Of a stretch of DNA of 64,000 nucleotides, positions 45,231 through 53,338 are shown piece by piece. Where the stretch lies: NCBI RefSeq assembly GCF_001557535.2, contig NZ_CP014306.1:3038001-3102000 (forward strand). Reading direction: 5' to 3'. Each line of letters opens with the position of its first letter. Within the stretch, counting starts at the first letter, position 1. Origin of the DNA: Burkholderia sp. PAMC 26561. Lineage in GTDB: Bacteria; Pseudomonadota; Gammaproteobacteria; Burkholderiales; Burkholderiaceae. The notes beneath the pieces were generated by a model, which worked only from the letters and a program-made list of their open reading frames with translations, ran no database searches and was not told the origin of the DNA. The position numbers and the translations under genes are program-made.

Positions 45231-46151
45231 TTAAGCGCGCTTGCGGCGCGTAGCCGTCTTGCGCGCCGGTTTCGCGGCGGCGGCCGGTTCTTCGGTGTCA
45301 GCCGCGTCGTCGCCTTGGTCAGCGGCCGCTTTGGCGCCGCGCTTCGCCGCGGGCTTGCCCTTCTTCAGGCTGCGTTTAAGCAACTCCGACAAATCCAGAA
45401 TCTCCGCCGATGACTTCCGCGGCTTGCCTTCCTCGACCTCGGACACTTCCTCCGTGTGCCCTTCCTTCACCTTCTTTTCGACGAGCGCCATGATGTCTTC
45501 GCGGAACGTATCGTGGTAATCGTGCGGATTCCACGAATCGCTCATGTCGTCTATCAGGCGCTGCGCCATCTCCAGTTCTTTCGGCGTGACGCCGGCTTTC
45601 TTCGGGTCTTCATCGGGTAGCTTGAACTGGTCAAAATCGCGCACTTCGTCGGCCCAGCGCAAGGTGTTGAGCGCGAGAGCCGGACCAACCGGAATCAGCG
45701 CGGCCAGATGCTGCTTGTTATGCAGCACCACGCTCGCGATACCGACCTTCCCCGATTGTTTCAGCGCGTCGCGCAAAAGCGCGTAGACCTTTTCGCCCTT
45801 GCGGTCGGGCGCAAGGTAATACGGGGTGTCCAGCGACAGAAACGAGATGTCGGGCGCTTCGACGAACGCGAGGATATCGACGGTTTGCGTCGATTCTGGA
45901 TTGGCCGAGCGGATTTCGGCGTCGCTCATCACGACGTATTTGCCCTTCTCGTACTCGAAACCGCGCACGATGTTGTCGCGCGTCACGTCCTTGCCGGTGT
46001 TCTTGTTGAACTGCTTGTAGCCGATGGGATCCATCGAGCGTTTATCGAGCAGGTTGAAGCCCACTTTCTCCGACTGCGTGGCCGGATAGAGTTGCACGGG
46101 GACGTGGACCAGCCCGAAGCTGATCGCGCCTTTCCAGATCATGTGTGGCAT
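45231..46151 (-). CDS. ku: Ku, DNA-end-binding protein
   Basis: 306 aa homodimeric Ku core (MIWKGAISFGLVHVPVQLYPAT; YYLAPDRKGEKVYALLRDAL; VGIASVVLHNKQHLAALIPVG), which threads onto DNA ends and recruits LigD. The C-terminal tail from about residue 255 is Lys/Ala/Arg-rich, of the kind that adds DNA affinity in extended Ku proteins. Start at 46151 (MPHMIWKG); the ATG at 46142 is equally possible. Confidence 0.95.
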   Translation of the reverse strand: MPHMIWKGAISFGLVHVPVQLYPATQSEKVGFNLLDKRSMDPIGYKQFNKNTGKDVTRDNIVRGFEYEKGKYVVMSDAEIRSANPESTQTVDILAFVEAPDISFLSLDTPYYLAPDRKGEKVYALLRDALKQSGKVGIASVVLHNKQHLAALIPVGPALALNTLRWADEVRDFDQFKLPDEDPKKAGVTPKELEMAQRLIDDMSDSWNPHDYHDTFREDIMALVEKKVKEGHTEEVSEVEEGKPRKSSAEILDLSELLKRSLKKGKPAAKRGAKAAADQGDDAADTEEPAAAAKPARKTATRRKRA

Positions 46152-46190
46152 CGTGCTTGACCTTCCGACGAGCGGTTTATCGACGTTGCG

Positions 46191-46232
46191 GTTGACGGTG
46201 TTGGCCCGCGCCAGCGGGCGCGGACCGTCAAC
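46191..46232. other. Two-tier hairpin upstream of ku
   Basis: An outer stem GTTGACGGT (46191-46199) pairs with ACCGTCAAC (46224-46232) and an inner stem GCCCGC (46204-46209) pairs with GCGGGC (46214-46219). It lies about 40 bp before ku and 48 bp after the preceding gene. There is no T-run, so a plain terminator is less likely; a leader structure or binding site is possible. Confidence 0.45.
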
Positions 46233-46280
46233 GCTCCGCAGAAAACGTGCCAGATGGGAAAGCGCCGTGGCGCCGTGGTT

Positions 46281-46838
46281 TTACTTGCGGCTTGCGCTCA
46301 CGGTGAGCTTCGTACCGTCGCTGAGCGTCACCGATTTTTCGGCGCCACCGGTCGGCATCGTGAAATGTGTCATCTGGCTAAAGGAATTATCGGTGGGACA
46401 TTGCAGTTTTTTGCCGGCTACAGTAACCGCCGTCGCGGCACGCGGCGTGTGGCCCTGGAAATTCATCTGGACATCGGCGTCACCGTTGCTCGCAATCACC
46501 GCCGCAAAGCGGATCTTCACCTGGCGCACCGTGACGCCGCTGGCGTTGCGGATGGAACCCACGTCCGGACAGGCGTCCGGCACGTTTTGCGCGCCGCCGG
46601 GAGGTTTGCTCTGCCAGGTGAAGTCATCGGTCTGGCCGGAGCGGATCGTGCGTGTTTCCTGTTCGTTACCCCACGCCTTGGACGCCATCTTGACCGTGTA
46701 TTTGATCGGGCCGTCGTTGGCGACTTCGGACATCACCTTGATGCCGGGCGTTGCATGCGCCGACACCATACAAAAGCACAGCGCGAATGCCGTACCCGCA
46801 GGCCGGCAAAACTGAGCGAAACCCGAACGATCGATCAT
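46281..46838 (-). CDS. Secreted hypothetical protein
   Basis: 185 aa. A signal peptide (hydrophobic AGTAFALCFCMVSAHA, likely cut before TPGIKV) precedes a mature beta-rich domain with two cysteines (in PDACPDVG and KLQCPTDN) that could be disulfide-bonded. The name of the family is not known to me. The ATG at 46838 (MIDRSGFAQF) is chosen since the signal peptide follows it; the upstream part of the open frame looks non-coding. It lies 129 bp before ku on the same strand, separated by a hairpin. Confidence 0.7.
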   Translation of the reverse strand: MIDRSGFAQFCRPAGTAFALCFCMVSAHATPGIKVMSEVANDGPIKYTVKMASKAWGNEQETRTIRSGQTDDFTWQSKPPGGAQNVPDACPDVGSIRNASGVTVRQVKIRFAAVIASNGDADVQMNFQGHTPRAATAVTVAGKKLQCPTDNSFSQMTHFTMPTGGAEKSVTLSDGTKLTVSASRK

Positions 46839-47009
46839 GCGTTGCCCTCCGTTTGCACCGTCACGCGAGATGAACACGACGGCGCCGAGGAGGCTCGGAC
46901 CGCGCGCGAGGCGCGTCCAGTCTAGCGCGACGCGCGCCGCGGGCTTCTCATGGGAAACCCGCGGCGCGCGCAGCGTGCAACGCAATGGCAGATCAGTTCA
47001 GACGGCGAA

Positions 47010-48026
47010 TCAGAACCCTGTCATCACCAGCTTGCCGATCGCACGCCCTTCTTCCAGAAGGCGATGCGCCTCGCGCAAGTTCGCTGCGTTGATCTTGCCG
47101 AGATCACGGCCGAGCGTCGTCTTGATCGTGCCTGCGTCGATCAGTCGCGCCACTTCGGTGAGCAGTTTGTGCTGTTCGATCATGTCGGGCGTGCCGAACA
47201 TAGCGCGGGTGAACATGAATTCCCAATGGAACGCGGCACTCTTCGCCTTCAGCAATTCGACCGCAATCGGCATGCTGTTTTCGACGATCGTGCAAATCCC
47301 GCCTTGCGGGGCGATGACCTCGGCGGCCGCGGGGAAATGCTTGTCGGTATCGTTGAAGATCAGCACGTAATCGACCTGCTCAAAACCCGCGTCCTTCAAT
47401 TGCTTCGGCATGTCGCCGAAGTGATCGACTATATGATCCGCGCCCAGCTCGGTCGCCCATTTCGCCGATTCCGGCCGCGACGCGGTCGCGATCACCCTCA
47501 GCTTCGCCACTTTCTTCGCGAGCTGAATCCCGATGGAACCCACACCGCCCGCGCCGCCCACGACCAGCACCGACTTGCCCGCGTCCTTCCCTTCCGCCGA
47601 TACCCCCAGCCGGTCGAACAACGCTTCCCAGGCGGTGATCGTGGTGAGCGGCAACGCGGCGGCATGCGAAAAATCAAGCGATGCCGGTTTCTTGCCGACG
47701 ATGCGTTCGTCGACGAGATGAAACTCGCTGTTCGTACCCGGCCGCGTAATGCTGCCCGCGTAAAACACAGGGTCGCCCACTTTGAACAGCGTGACGTCCG
47801 GGCCGACCGCCTCGACTGTGCCCGCTGCATCCCAGCCGAGCACGCGCGGCGACTCTTCGACCTTGTCCTTCGGCGCGCGGACCTTGGTATCGACAGGATT
47901 CACGCCGATCGCTTCGACCTTTACCAGCAGGTCGCGTCCGGTTGGCGCGGGTTTGTCGATTTCGACGTCCATTAGCGATTCGGGGTTGGAAATCGGCAGG
48001 TAACGGGTCAGGGCAATGGCTTTCAT
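47010..48026 (-). CDS. Zinc-type alcohol dehydrogenase-like / quinone oxidoreductase
   Basis: 338 aa medium-chain dehydrogenase/reductase. N-terminal GroES-like fold (VKVEAIGVNPVDTKVRAP; GWDAAGTVEAVGPDV) and a Rossmann domain with VLVVGGAGGVGSIGIQLAKKV. Structural zinc cysteines are absent, which fits the zinc-independent quinone oxidoreductase/zinc-binding ADH-like branch. A decayed second copy lies at 49966-50272. The substrate is unknown. Confidence 0.88.
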   Translation of the reverse strand: MKAIALTRYLPISNPESLMDVEIDKPAPTGRDLLVKVEAIGVNPVDTKVRAPKDKVEESPRVLGWDAAGTVEAVGPDVTLFKVGDPVFYAGSITRPGTNSEFHLVDERIVGKKPASLDFSHAAALPLTTITAWEALFDRLGVSAEGKDAGKSVLVVGGAGGVGSIGIQLAKKVAKLRVIATASRPESAKWATELGADHIVDHFGDMPKQLKDAGFEQVDYVLIFNDTDKHFPAAAEVIAPQGGICTIVENSMPIAVELLKAKSAAFHWEFMFTRAMFGTPDMIEQHKLLTEVARLIDAGTIKTTLGRDLGKINAANLREAHRLLEEGRAIGKLVMTGF

Positions 48027-48387
48027 GGATTAGTTCCTTCGAAGGTTTCCAGCTTCAGGCTGCAAGGTGTGAACCCGATCCTAGGGGCTTTCGGCTTCAC
48101 AAAGAACCCAGCAATCGATAAAACATCTTCGCTTAAAAGACGAAAATGCGCCCGCTAGAGTTACCTGGAACGAGCTCTTTCAGGGGCAGACGCCCGTTCC
48201 TGCGGGGATAACGCGGCCAGCGAAGCTTGCAATTTACATTTCTCCTGTCAACCCGCCCGATTATCTCAAATTCATTCATTTTTTTAAGAACCTTCGATAA
48301 ATCAGCCGTGGTAGCATCGTTCTCTATATTTATTGAGCGCGTGATTTGTTAAATTAATTAATCAATATTTTGATTTAAACTTGAATT
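48027..48387. other. 361-bp non-coding gap, AT-rich at its right end
   Basis: No gene is supported. The left part is the ADH upstream region; AATCGATAAAACATCTTC at about 48112-48129 recurs in altered form upstream of the pseudogene copy (about 50321-50338). From about 48240 on, base composition turns AT-rich and leads into the TPR gene, indicating a border of foreign DNA. Confidence 0.5.
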
Positions 48388-49764
48388 ATGCAAGACGAAC
48401 AAAACACGCTTCACGCTGCTTTTACAGCGCACCAGCGCGGTGACTATGCGTTAGCCGAAGAACAGTACAAAGCAATCCTGGAAATTAACAAGCAATCAAT
48501 TGCGGCATTGACCAACTATGGCGTCTTGCTAGCCCAGTTGAAGAGGTCAGCCGAAGCACGTGCCCACTTCGAGGCGGCGCTAAAAATCACGCCGAACGAC
48601 GTCGGATTATTAAATAACCTTGGTCGATTGACGCTGGATCAGGGTGATATTGAAGCCGCTGAAAAGCTGTTCCGCAAGGCGTTTGCACGCAACAAGACAG
48701 ACGTGACAACACTAGGCCATATTGGATTGATCAAAAGCTGTTTATCGGACCTGGCTGATGCGGAAAAGTGGTATCGGCGCGCGCTTGAGATTGACGAATC
48801 AGCCGACTGGGTAAGTTACAACCTGTCCGTCAATCTGCTTGCACAAGGTCGCTTCGACGAAGGATGGCCCTTGCATGAAGCCCGATTTTCAAAGCGGTGG
48901 GATGCCCGTCCAGTCAATGCGCCAGAGTTGCCGTTTCCACCATGGCGCGGGGAAAACCTAGTCGGCAAATCGATTCTGGTCATTGGCGAACAAGGGCTGG
49001 GCGACGAAATCCAGACGGTCCGTTACGCAGCTTCGCTCGCCGCGGCCGGCGCAAGCAAGGTTACGTGGGCCTGCAAGCCCACGCTGGTTAGCCTGTTCGC
49101 GAGCATTGGAGAGGTTGATTTTCTTCCGTTATCTCCTGGCATGTCGGTAAATCGTCACGACTATTGGGTGCTCTCAATGAGTCTGCCGTACCGTTTTCAT
49201 ACGGCAGTCAGCACAATTCCGGAAGCCGTTAATCCATATCTGCGCGCGCCCACCATAAGAACCGGCGTCATTCCACAAAGCGATACGCTGCTTAAAATTG
49301 GATTGGTCTGGAAAGGAAGCAAGCAGTTAAAGAACGATAACAATCGTTCAGCGTCGCTGGTCGACTTCAAACTCTTGTTGGAATTGAGCTCAATCAAAGC
49401 AGTTCATTTCTTCAGTTTGCAAAAAGGCGAAGGTGAAAGTGATGCGCGTGAGGCAGACGGTCGGGGAGAACTTGTCGATCTGAGCGGTGAGCTCCACGAC
49501 TTTGCAAATACAGCGGCACTAATCAACCAGCTCGATTTGATTATCACGGTCGATACCGCGGTCGCCCATCTCGCGGGGGCCCTGGGCAAGCCGGTCTGGA
49601 TCATGTTGCCTCACTTCGGAACTGACTGGCGCTGGATGACAAAAAGTGAAACGTCAGCCTTGTATCCAAGCGCCCGGCTCTTCCGTCAGCCCCGGCCGGG
49701 TCGAGACTGGTCGAGCGTCATTGCTCAAATGCGACGGGAACTCATCTCGAGGCCAGGTGCTTGA
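48388..49764 (+). CDS. TPR protein with glycosyltransferase-like C-terminal domain
   Basis: 458 aa. The N-terminal tetratricopeptide repeats span about residues 5-180 (AFTAHQRGDYALAEEQYKAIL; NYGVLLAQLKRSAEARAHFEAAL; NNLGRLTLDQGDIEAAEKLFRKA). The C-terminal domain resembles GT9/heptosyltransferase-like folds (IGEQGLGDEIQTVRYAASL; ITVDTAVAHLAGALGKPVWIML). Such proteins are often tied to surface glycan or glycoprotein synthesis. Codon use and flanks are AT-richer than neighbours, suggesting transfer. There is no clear ribosome site at 48388. Confidence 0.8.
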   Translation: MQDEQNTLHAAFTAHQRGDYALAEEQYKAILEINKQSIAALTNYGVLLAQLKRSAEARAHFEAALKITPNDVGLLNNLGRLTLDQGDIEAAEKLFRKAFARNKTDVTTLGHIGLIKSCLSDLADAEKWYRRALEIDESADWVSYNLSVNLLAQGRFDEGWPLHEARFSKRWDARPVNAPELPFPPWRGENLVGKSILVIGEQGLGDEIQTVRYAASLAAAGASKVTWACKPTLVSLFASIGEVDFLPLSPGMSVNRHDYWVLSMSLPYRFHTAVSTIPEAVNPYLRAPTIRTGVIPQSDTLLKIGLVWKGSKQLKNDNNRSASLVDFKLLLELSSIKAVHFFSLQKGEGESDAREADGRGELVDLSGELHDFANTAALINQLDLIITVDTAVAHLAGALGKPVWIMLPHFGTDWRWMTKSETSALYPSARLFRQPRPGRDWSSVIAQMRRELISRPGA

Positions 49765-49804
49765 CGACGCTAGGCGCTGCGCGTTGTTGGCCACGCGAGG
49801 CGCG

Positions 49805-49957
49805 AGCGGCGCTTCCGCAGACCCACGAAAGCGAGCACGCGCATCTCGTGTTGCGGCGTCGGCCAGCCGATACGGCGTATAGGCGGCAACACAATAGTCG
49901 CCCGCTCGCCTTACGGGGCGAAGGCGACAAGCCTGCGCACAGATGAATGCCGAACAA
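49805..49957 (-). pseudogene. Decayed C-terminal fragment of a cytochrome P450
   Basis: The stretch matches the 3' end of the intact P450 gene at 51143: the heme loop survives as FGIHLCAGLS (intact FGIHQCAGLS), followed by a region matching the last 40 or so residues with frameshifts and gaps. The DNA GCGCTTCC...GCGAGCACGCGC block aligns closely with 51161 onward. The N-terminal 80% is missing and the fragment butts against the ADH remnant. Confidence 0.8.
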
Positions 49958-49965
49958 GCGGAAAA

Positions 49966-50272
49966 TTAGAACCCCGTCGTCACCATCTTCCCGATCGCAC
50001 ACCTTTCGTCCAGAAGGCGATGCGCCTCGCGCAAGTTCGCTGCGTTGATCTTGCGGAGATCACGGGCGCTTCGGCATGTCGCCGAAGTGATCCACGTTGT
50101 GATCGGCGCCCAGCTCGTTGCCCATTTCGTCAATTCCGGTCGCGTGATGCTCCCCGCATAGACGACCGCGTCGCCCATCTTGACCAAGCGTGATGTCCGG
50201 ACCGACCGCCTTCACCGTACCCACCGCATCCCAGCTGCGCACGCGCGGCGACTCTTCGACCTCGTCCTTCGG
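49966..50272 (-). pseudogene. Decayed second copy of the ADH gene
   Basis: Three blocks align to the intact gene at 47010-48026. The 3' block (stop TAA at 49966; LRKINAANLREAHRLLDERCAIGKMVTTGF) matches 47010-47110. A middle block around 50070-50130 (the CTTCGGCATGTCGCCGAAGTGATC word) matches 47400-47466. A 5' block (about 50135-50272) matches about 47732-47876. Two internal deletions of roughly 290 and 260 bp and loss of the start region make it non-functional. Confidence 0.85.
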
Positions 50273-50570
50273 AGTGTGGGTCCATCTTATGGACTTCCAC
50301 CTTCGCGGAAAAATACGGTAATCGCTAAAAAATCTTCTTCCGAATCGCGAAGATCGATAAACGAAAGTGACCCTCTAGGCCAACACGTATAGGACTAGGC
50401 CAAAGTTCATCTCAAAGAAATGGGAATAAGAGTTTTCCGATTTTAAATAATTTTTAGCCCTCAGATTATTCCTAACGAGACATCGATACGGCCTTTAGAC
50501 CGGCGCGATCCATAGTTCGTCGGTGTACATTGAAAGCTTGCATATCCAGATTTTTGGGGGTACATTATTA

Positions 50571-50849
50571 ATGCCAATCTCGTACAACGTACTGAAAAGC
50601 GAGACGAACATTCGGGAGCGTGGCCTGTCTTTCGAGGCGGTCCGCGACCTGGATATGACAACGGCGCTGGTTGTCGAAGATATCAGGAAGCTTTACGAGG
50701 AGCGGCGCTTCCAGGTGCTTGGCTTAATTGAAGGCAGGTTTCACATGCTGGTTTTTACTCCGCGCGGCGCGAAGATGCACGTGATCAGCCTGCGTAAAGC
50801 AAATTCTCGCGAGATAAACAGATATGAACAAGCAAATCAAAGAAGTTAA
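50571..50849 (+). CDS. brnT: BrnT-family RNase toxin
   Basis: 92 aa. It has the BrnT pattern NIRERGLSFEAVRDLD, then ERRFQVLGLIEGRFHMLVFTPRG and HVISLRKANSREINRYEQ. BrnT is a RelE-fold ribonuclease that slows translation. The ATG at 50571 with GGGGG about ten bases upstream is chosen. It overlaps brnA by 26 bp, the usual toxin-first order. The N-terminal WD-x-x-K motif seen in many BrnT is replaced by YNVLKSETN. Confidence 0.82.
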   Translation: MPISYNVLKSETNIRERGLSFEAVRDLDMTTALVVEDIRKLYEERRFQVLGLIEGRFHMLVFTPRGAKMHVISLRKANSREINRYEQANQRS

Positions 50850-51126
50850 GGATCTGGCGCCGGAAGACAATCCAGAATGGGGTGATACCGAATTCGCCCG
50901 CGCGCGTCCGGCCTCGGAGGTCTTGCCGGAGCTTTATGGCCAGGAACGCGCGCAGGAATTACTGCGTCCGCGCGGTCGGCCCAAGCTCGAGAACCCTAAA
51001 CTGCCCGTCAAGTTGCGGATCGATCCGGATGTGGTCCATGCGTACAAGGCACAAGGCGACGGCTGGCAAACACGCATGAACGCCGCGTTGCGCCATTACG
51101 CCATGTCGCACGGTCTGATGCGTTGA
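50824..51126 (+). CDS. brnA: BrnA-family antitoxin
   Basis: 100 aa ribbon-helix-helix antitoxin: C-terminal RGRPKLENPKLPVKLRIDPDVVHAYKAQGDGWQTRMNAAL is typical of BrnA. It should bind BrnT and repress the operon through DNA binding. GTACATT occurs twice upstream of brnT (50525-50531 and 50560-50566) and may be part of the operator. Confidence 0.85.
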   Translation: MNKQIKEVKDLAPEDNPEWGDTEFARARPASEVLPELYGQERAQELLRPRGRPKLENPKLPVKLRIDPDVVHAYKAQGDGWQTRMNAALRHYAMSHGLMR

Positions 51127-51142
51127 AGCTGCAGCGCGTCTG

Positions 51143-52360
51143 TCATTCCACCAGAACCGGCGCTTCCACAAAACCACGGAAGCGAGCACGCGCGGCTCGC
51201 GTTGGGGCGCCACTCAGCCGATACGCCGAAAAGCGCGCCACGAATCGTCCGATCGCGATTCGGGCCTCAAGACGCGCGAGCGACAAACCCGCGCACTGGT
51301 GAATGCCGAATCCGAACGCAAGGTGGCGGTTCGGCTCACGGGTGATATCGAATGTTTCGGCATGATCGAATTGCTCCGGGTCGCGATTCGCCGCACCAAT
51401 GCACAAGGTTACCGGCGTCCCGCACGGTACTTCAATGTCCGCGATCTGCGTATCCGCCGTTGCTATCCGGTTGCCGAGCTGATTCGAACTTTCGTACCGC
51501 AGGCATTCCTCAATCGCGCTTTCAATCAGCTCCGGCCGGGCCCGCAGCCGCGAGCGTTGCTCCGGCCACTGTGCCAGCAGGACAATGCCGTTGCCGATCA
51601 GATTCGTGGTCGTCTCGTGGCCCGCGTTCAAGATGAAGATGCAGTTGTGCAGCAATTCGGCTTCGTCGAGCGTTTCGCCGTCGGATTCACTTTGGATGAG
51701 ACGCGTCAACACATCGTGCTGCGGATCGCCGGGATTTCTCCGGCGGCGTGCCACCAGCGTCACCAGATAATCGATGAACTCCGTCACCGCGCGATTGCCC
51801 TTCTCGTGCTGCTCCACGGTGAGCGCCGGCTCCAGCGCGCCGAGAATCGCGAGGGACCAGTCGCGCAGCGGCGCGCGTTCGTCGTGCGGGACATCGAGCA
51901 GATTGCCGATCACTTCGACCGGAATCGCCGATGCAAACTCGCCGATCAAATCGATCTCGCCACGCTCGGCGGCCTGATCGAGCAGAGCATCGACAAGACT
52001 CACGAGGCCGGGTTCCATCGCGGCGATGGCGCGTGCCGTCAACGCGCCCGCTATCAGCTTGCGAACGCGCGTGTGCCGCGGCGGATCGTTGAAGACGAGG
52101 CTGGTCGTGTGATGTGCGAAAAGGGGACTGTCGGCGCCGTACTTCGGGCCGAACTCTACGGTCTTGTCCGAACTGAAGGTCTTCGGATCGCGATATACCG
52201 CCTGCACGTCTTTGTATCGTGTGAGAAAGAGCGAACCGTCCGGCATTCTCTTGATCGGCTCGGTGGCGCGCAACGCATCGTAGACCGGATAGGGATCGGC
52301 GTAGAACGCGGCGTCGAGCTGGCGCAGGTCGAAGGCGCGTGCGTGGTCGGTCGGGGTCAT
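51143..52360 (-). CDS. Cytochrome P450
   Basis: 405 aa soluble class I-type P450. Features: the I-helix oxygen motif AGHETTTN, ExxR in EECLRYES region, and the heme loop FGFGIHQCAG with the thiolate Cys356. It needs ferredoxin-type electron donors, none of which are adjacent. A remnant of a second copy lies at 49805-49957. The substrate is unknown. Confidence 0.92.
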   Translation of the reverse strand: MTPTDHARAFDLRQLDAAFYADPYPVYDALRATEPIKRMPDGSLFLTRYKDVQAVYRDPKTFSSDKTVEFGPKYGADSPLFAHHTTSLVFNDPPRHTRVRKLIAGALTARAIAAMEPGLVSLVDALLDQAAERGEIDLIGEFASAIPVEVIGNLLDVPHDERAPLRDWSLAILGALEPALTVEQHEKGNRAVTEFIDYLVTLVARRRRNPGDPQHDVLTRLIQSESDGETLDEAELLHNCIFILNAGHETTTNLIGNGIVLLAQWPEQRSRLRARPELIESAIEECLRYESSNQLGNRIATADTQIADIEVPCGTPVTLCIGAANRDPEQFDHAETFDITREPNRHLAFGFGIHQCAGLSLARLEARIAIGRFVARFSAYRLSGAPTRAARARFRGFVEAPVLVE

Positions 52361-52473
52361 GCGGGTCTCCGTTATGTCATCTGACGTTCATGATAGCGGC
52401 GTGGCGCGTGCGTTCGCCATCGGTCGGGACCATTACAATGACGGTCTTTCGCCGCTTAATATTCCCTCCCGCC

Positions 52474-53319
52474 ATGAATCTCGTCATCCAAAGCCTGGAA
52501 CCGATCGCCGATACCCATCTGAAACCGCTCGCCGCCCTCGCCCGTTCGCGGCAAACGGAGCGCGCGGCCGCTGACGGCACGGTGTTGCGATTGAGCGGCG
52601 CTGATCCGCTGCAGCGTCCGGACATCGATGCCTATTGCGGCACACATCGGCTGGATTACGCGTTCGTGGCACCGGACGCGCGGCTTGCCGACTTCGGCCT
52701 GGTTGCAATGGACATGGATTCGACGCTGATCACGATTGAATGTATCGATGAAATCGCCGACTTCTGCGGGCTGAAAGCGGAGGTCGCGGCGATCACGGAA
52801 GCGTCGATGCGCGGCGAAATCAAGGACTTCAACGAGAGCCTGACACGGCGCGTCGCGCTGCTGAAAGGACTCGATGCAAACGCGCTGGAGCGCGTGTACG
52901 AGGAGCGCCTGCGCTTGTCGCCGGGCGCGGAAGTCATGCTCGCGGGCGCCCGCGCCGCCGGCCTGAAAACGCTCCTGGTGTCCGGCGGTTTCACGTTCTT
53001 CACCGAAAAATTGAAAGCACGCCTCGGCCTGGATTTCACGCGCGCGAACACGCTTGAAATTATCGATGGGAAGCTGACTGGCAAGGTGACCGGCGAGATC
53101 GTCAACGCAGAAGTGAAAGCCCGCACGTTGCGTGAAACGTGCACTCAGCTCGGGATTGATCCGAAGCGCGCCATCGCGATGGGTGACGGGTCGAACGATC
53201 TGAAGATGATGGCGGAAGCGGGGTTGTCGGTGGCGTTCAGGGCAAAGCCGGTGGTCCGGGAATCGGCGACGCTCGCGCTCAATTTCGTGGGACTCGATGG
53301 CCTGTTGAAACTCTTCTGA
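52474..53319 (+). CDS. serB: Phosphoserine phosphatase
   Basis: 281 aa HAD-superfamily enzyme, last step of L-serine synthesis. Nucleophile Asp80 and acid/base Asp82 lie in AMDMDSTLITIECIDE. The motif-II serine is in LVSGGF and the metal-binding Asp in GDGSNDLKMM. The start at 52474 (MNLVIQSLEP) follows TTCCCTCCCGCC and matches family length; the open frame upstream is not supported. It ends 19 bp from convergent metC. Confidence 0.93.
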   Translation: MNLVIQSLEPIADTHLKPLAALARSRQTERAAADGTVLRLSGADPLQRPDIDAYCGTHRLDYAFVAPDARLADFGLVAMDMDSTLITIECIDEIADFCGLKAEVAAITEASMRGEIKDFNESLTRRVALLKGLDANALERVYEERLRLSPGAEVMLAGARAAGLKTLLVSGGFTFFTEKLKARLGLDFTRANTLEIIDGKLTGKVTGEIVNAEVKARTLRETCTQLGIDPKRAIAMGDGSNDLKMMAEAGLSVAFRAKPVVRESATLALNFVGLDGLLKLF

Positions 53320-53338
53320 ACGCCGCCGTTGGTTGTTC

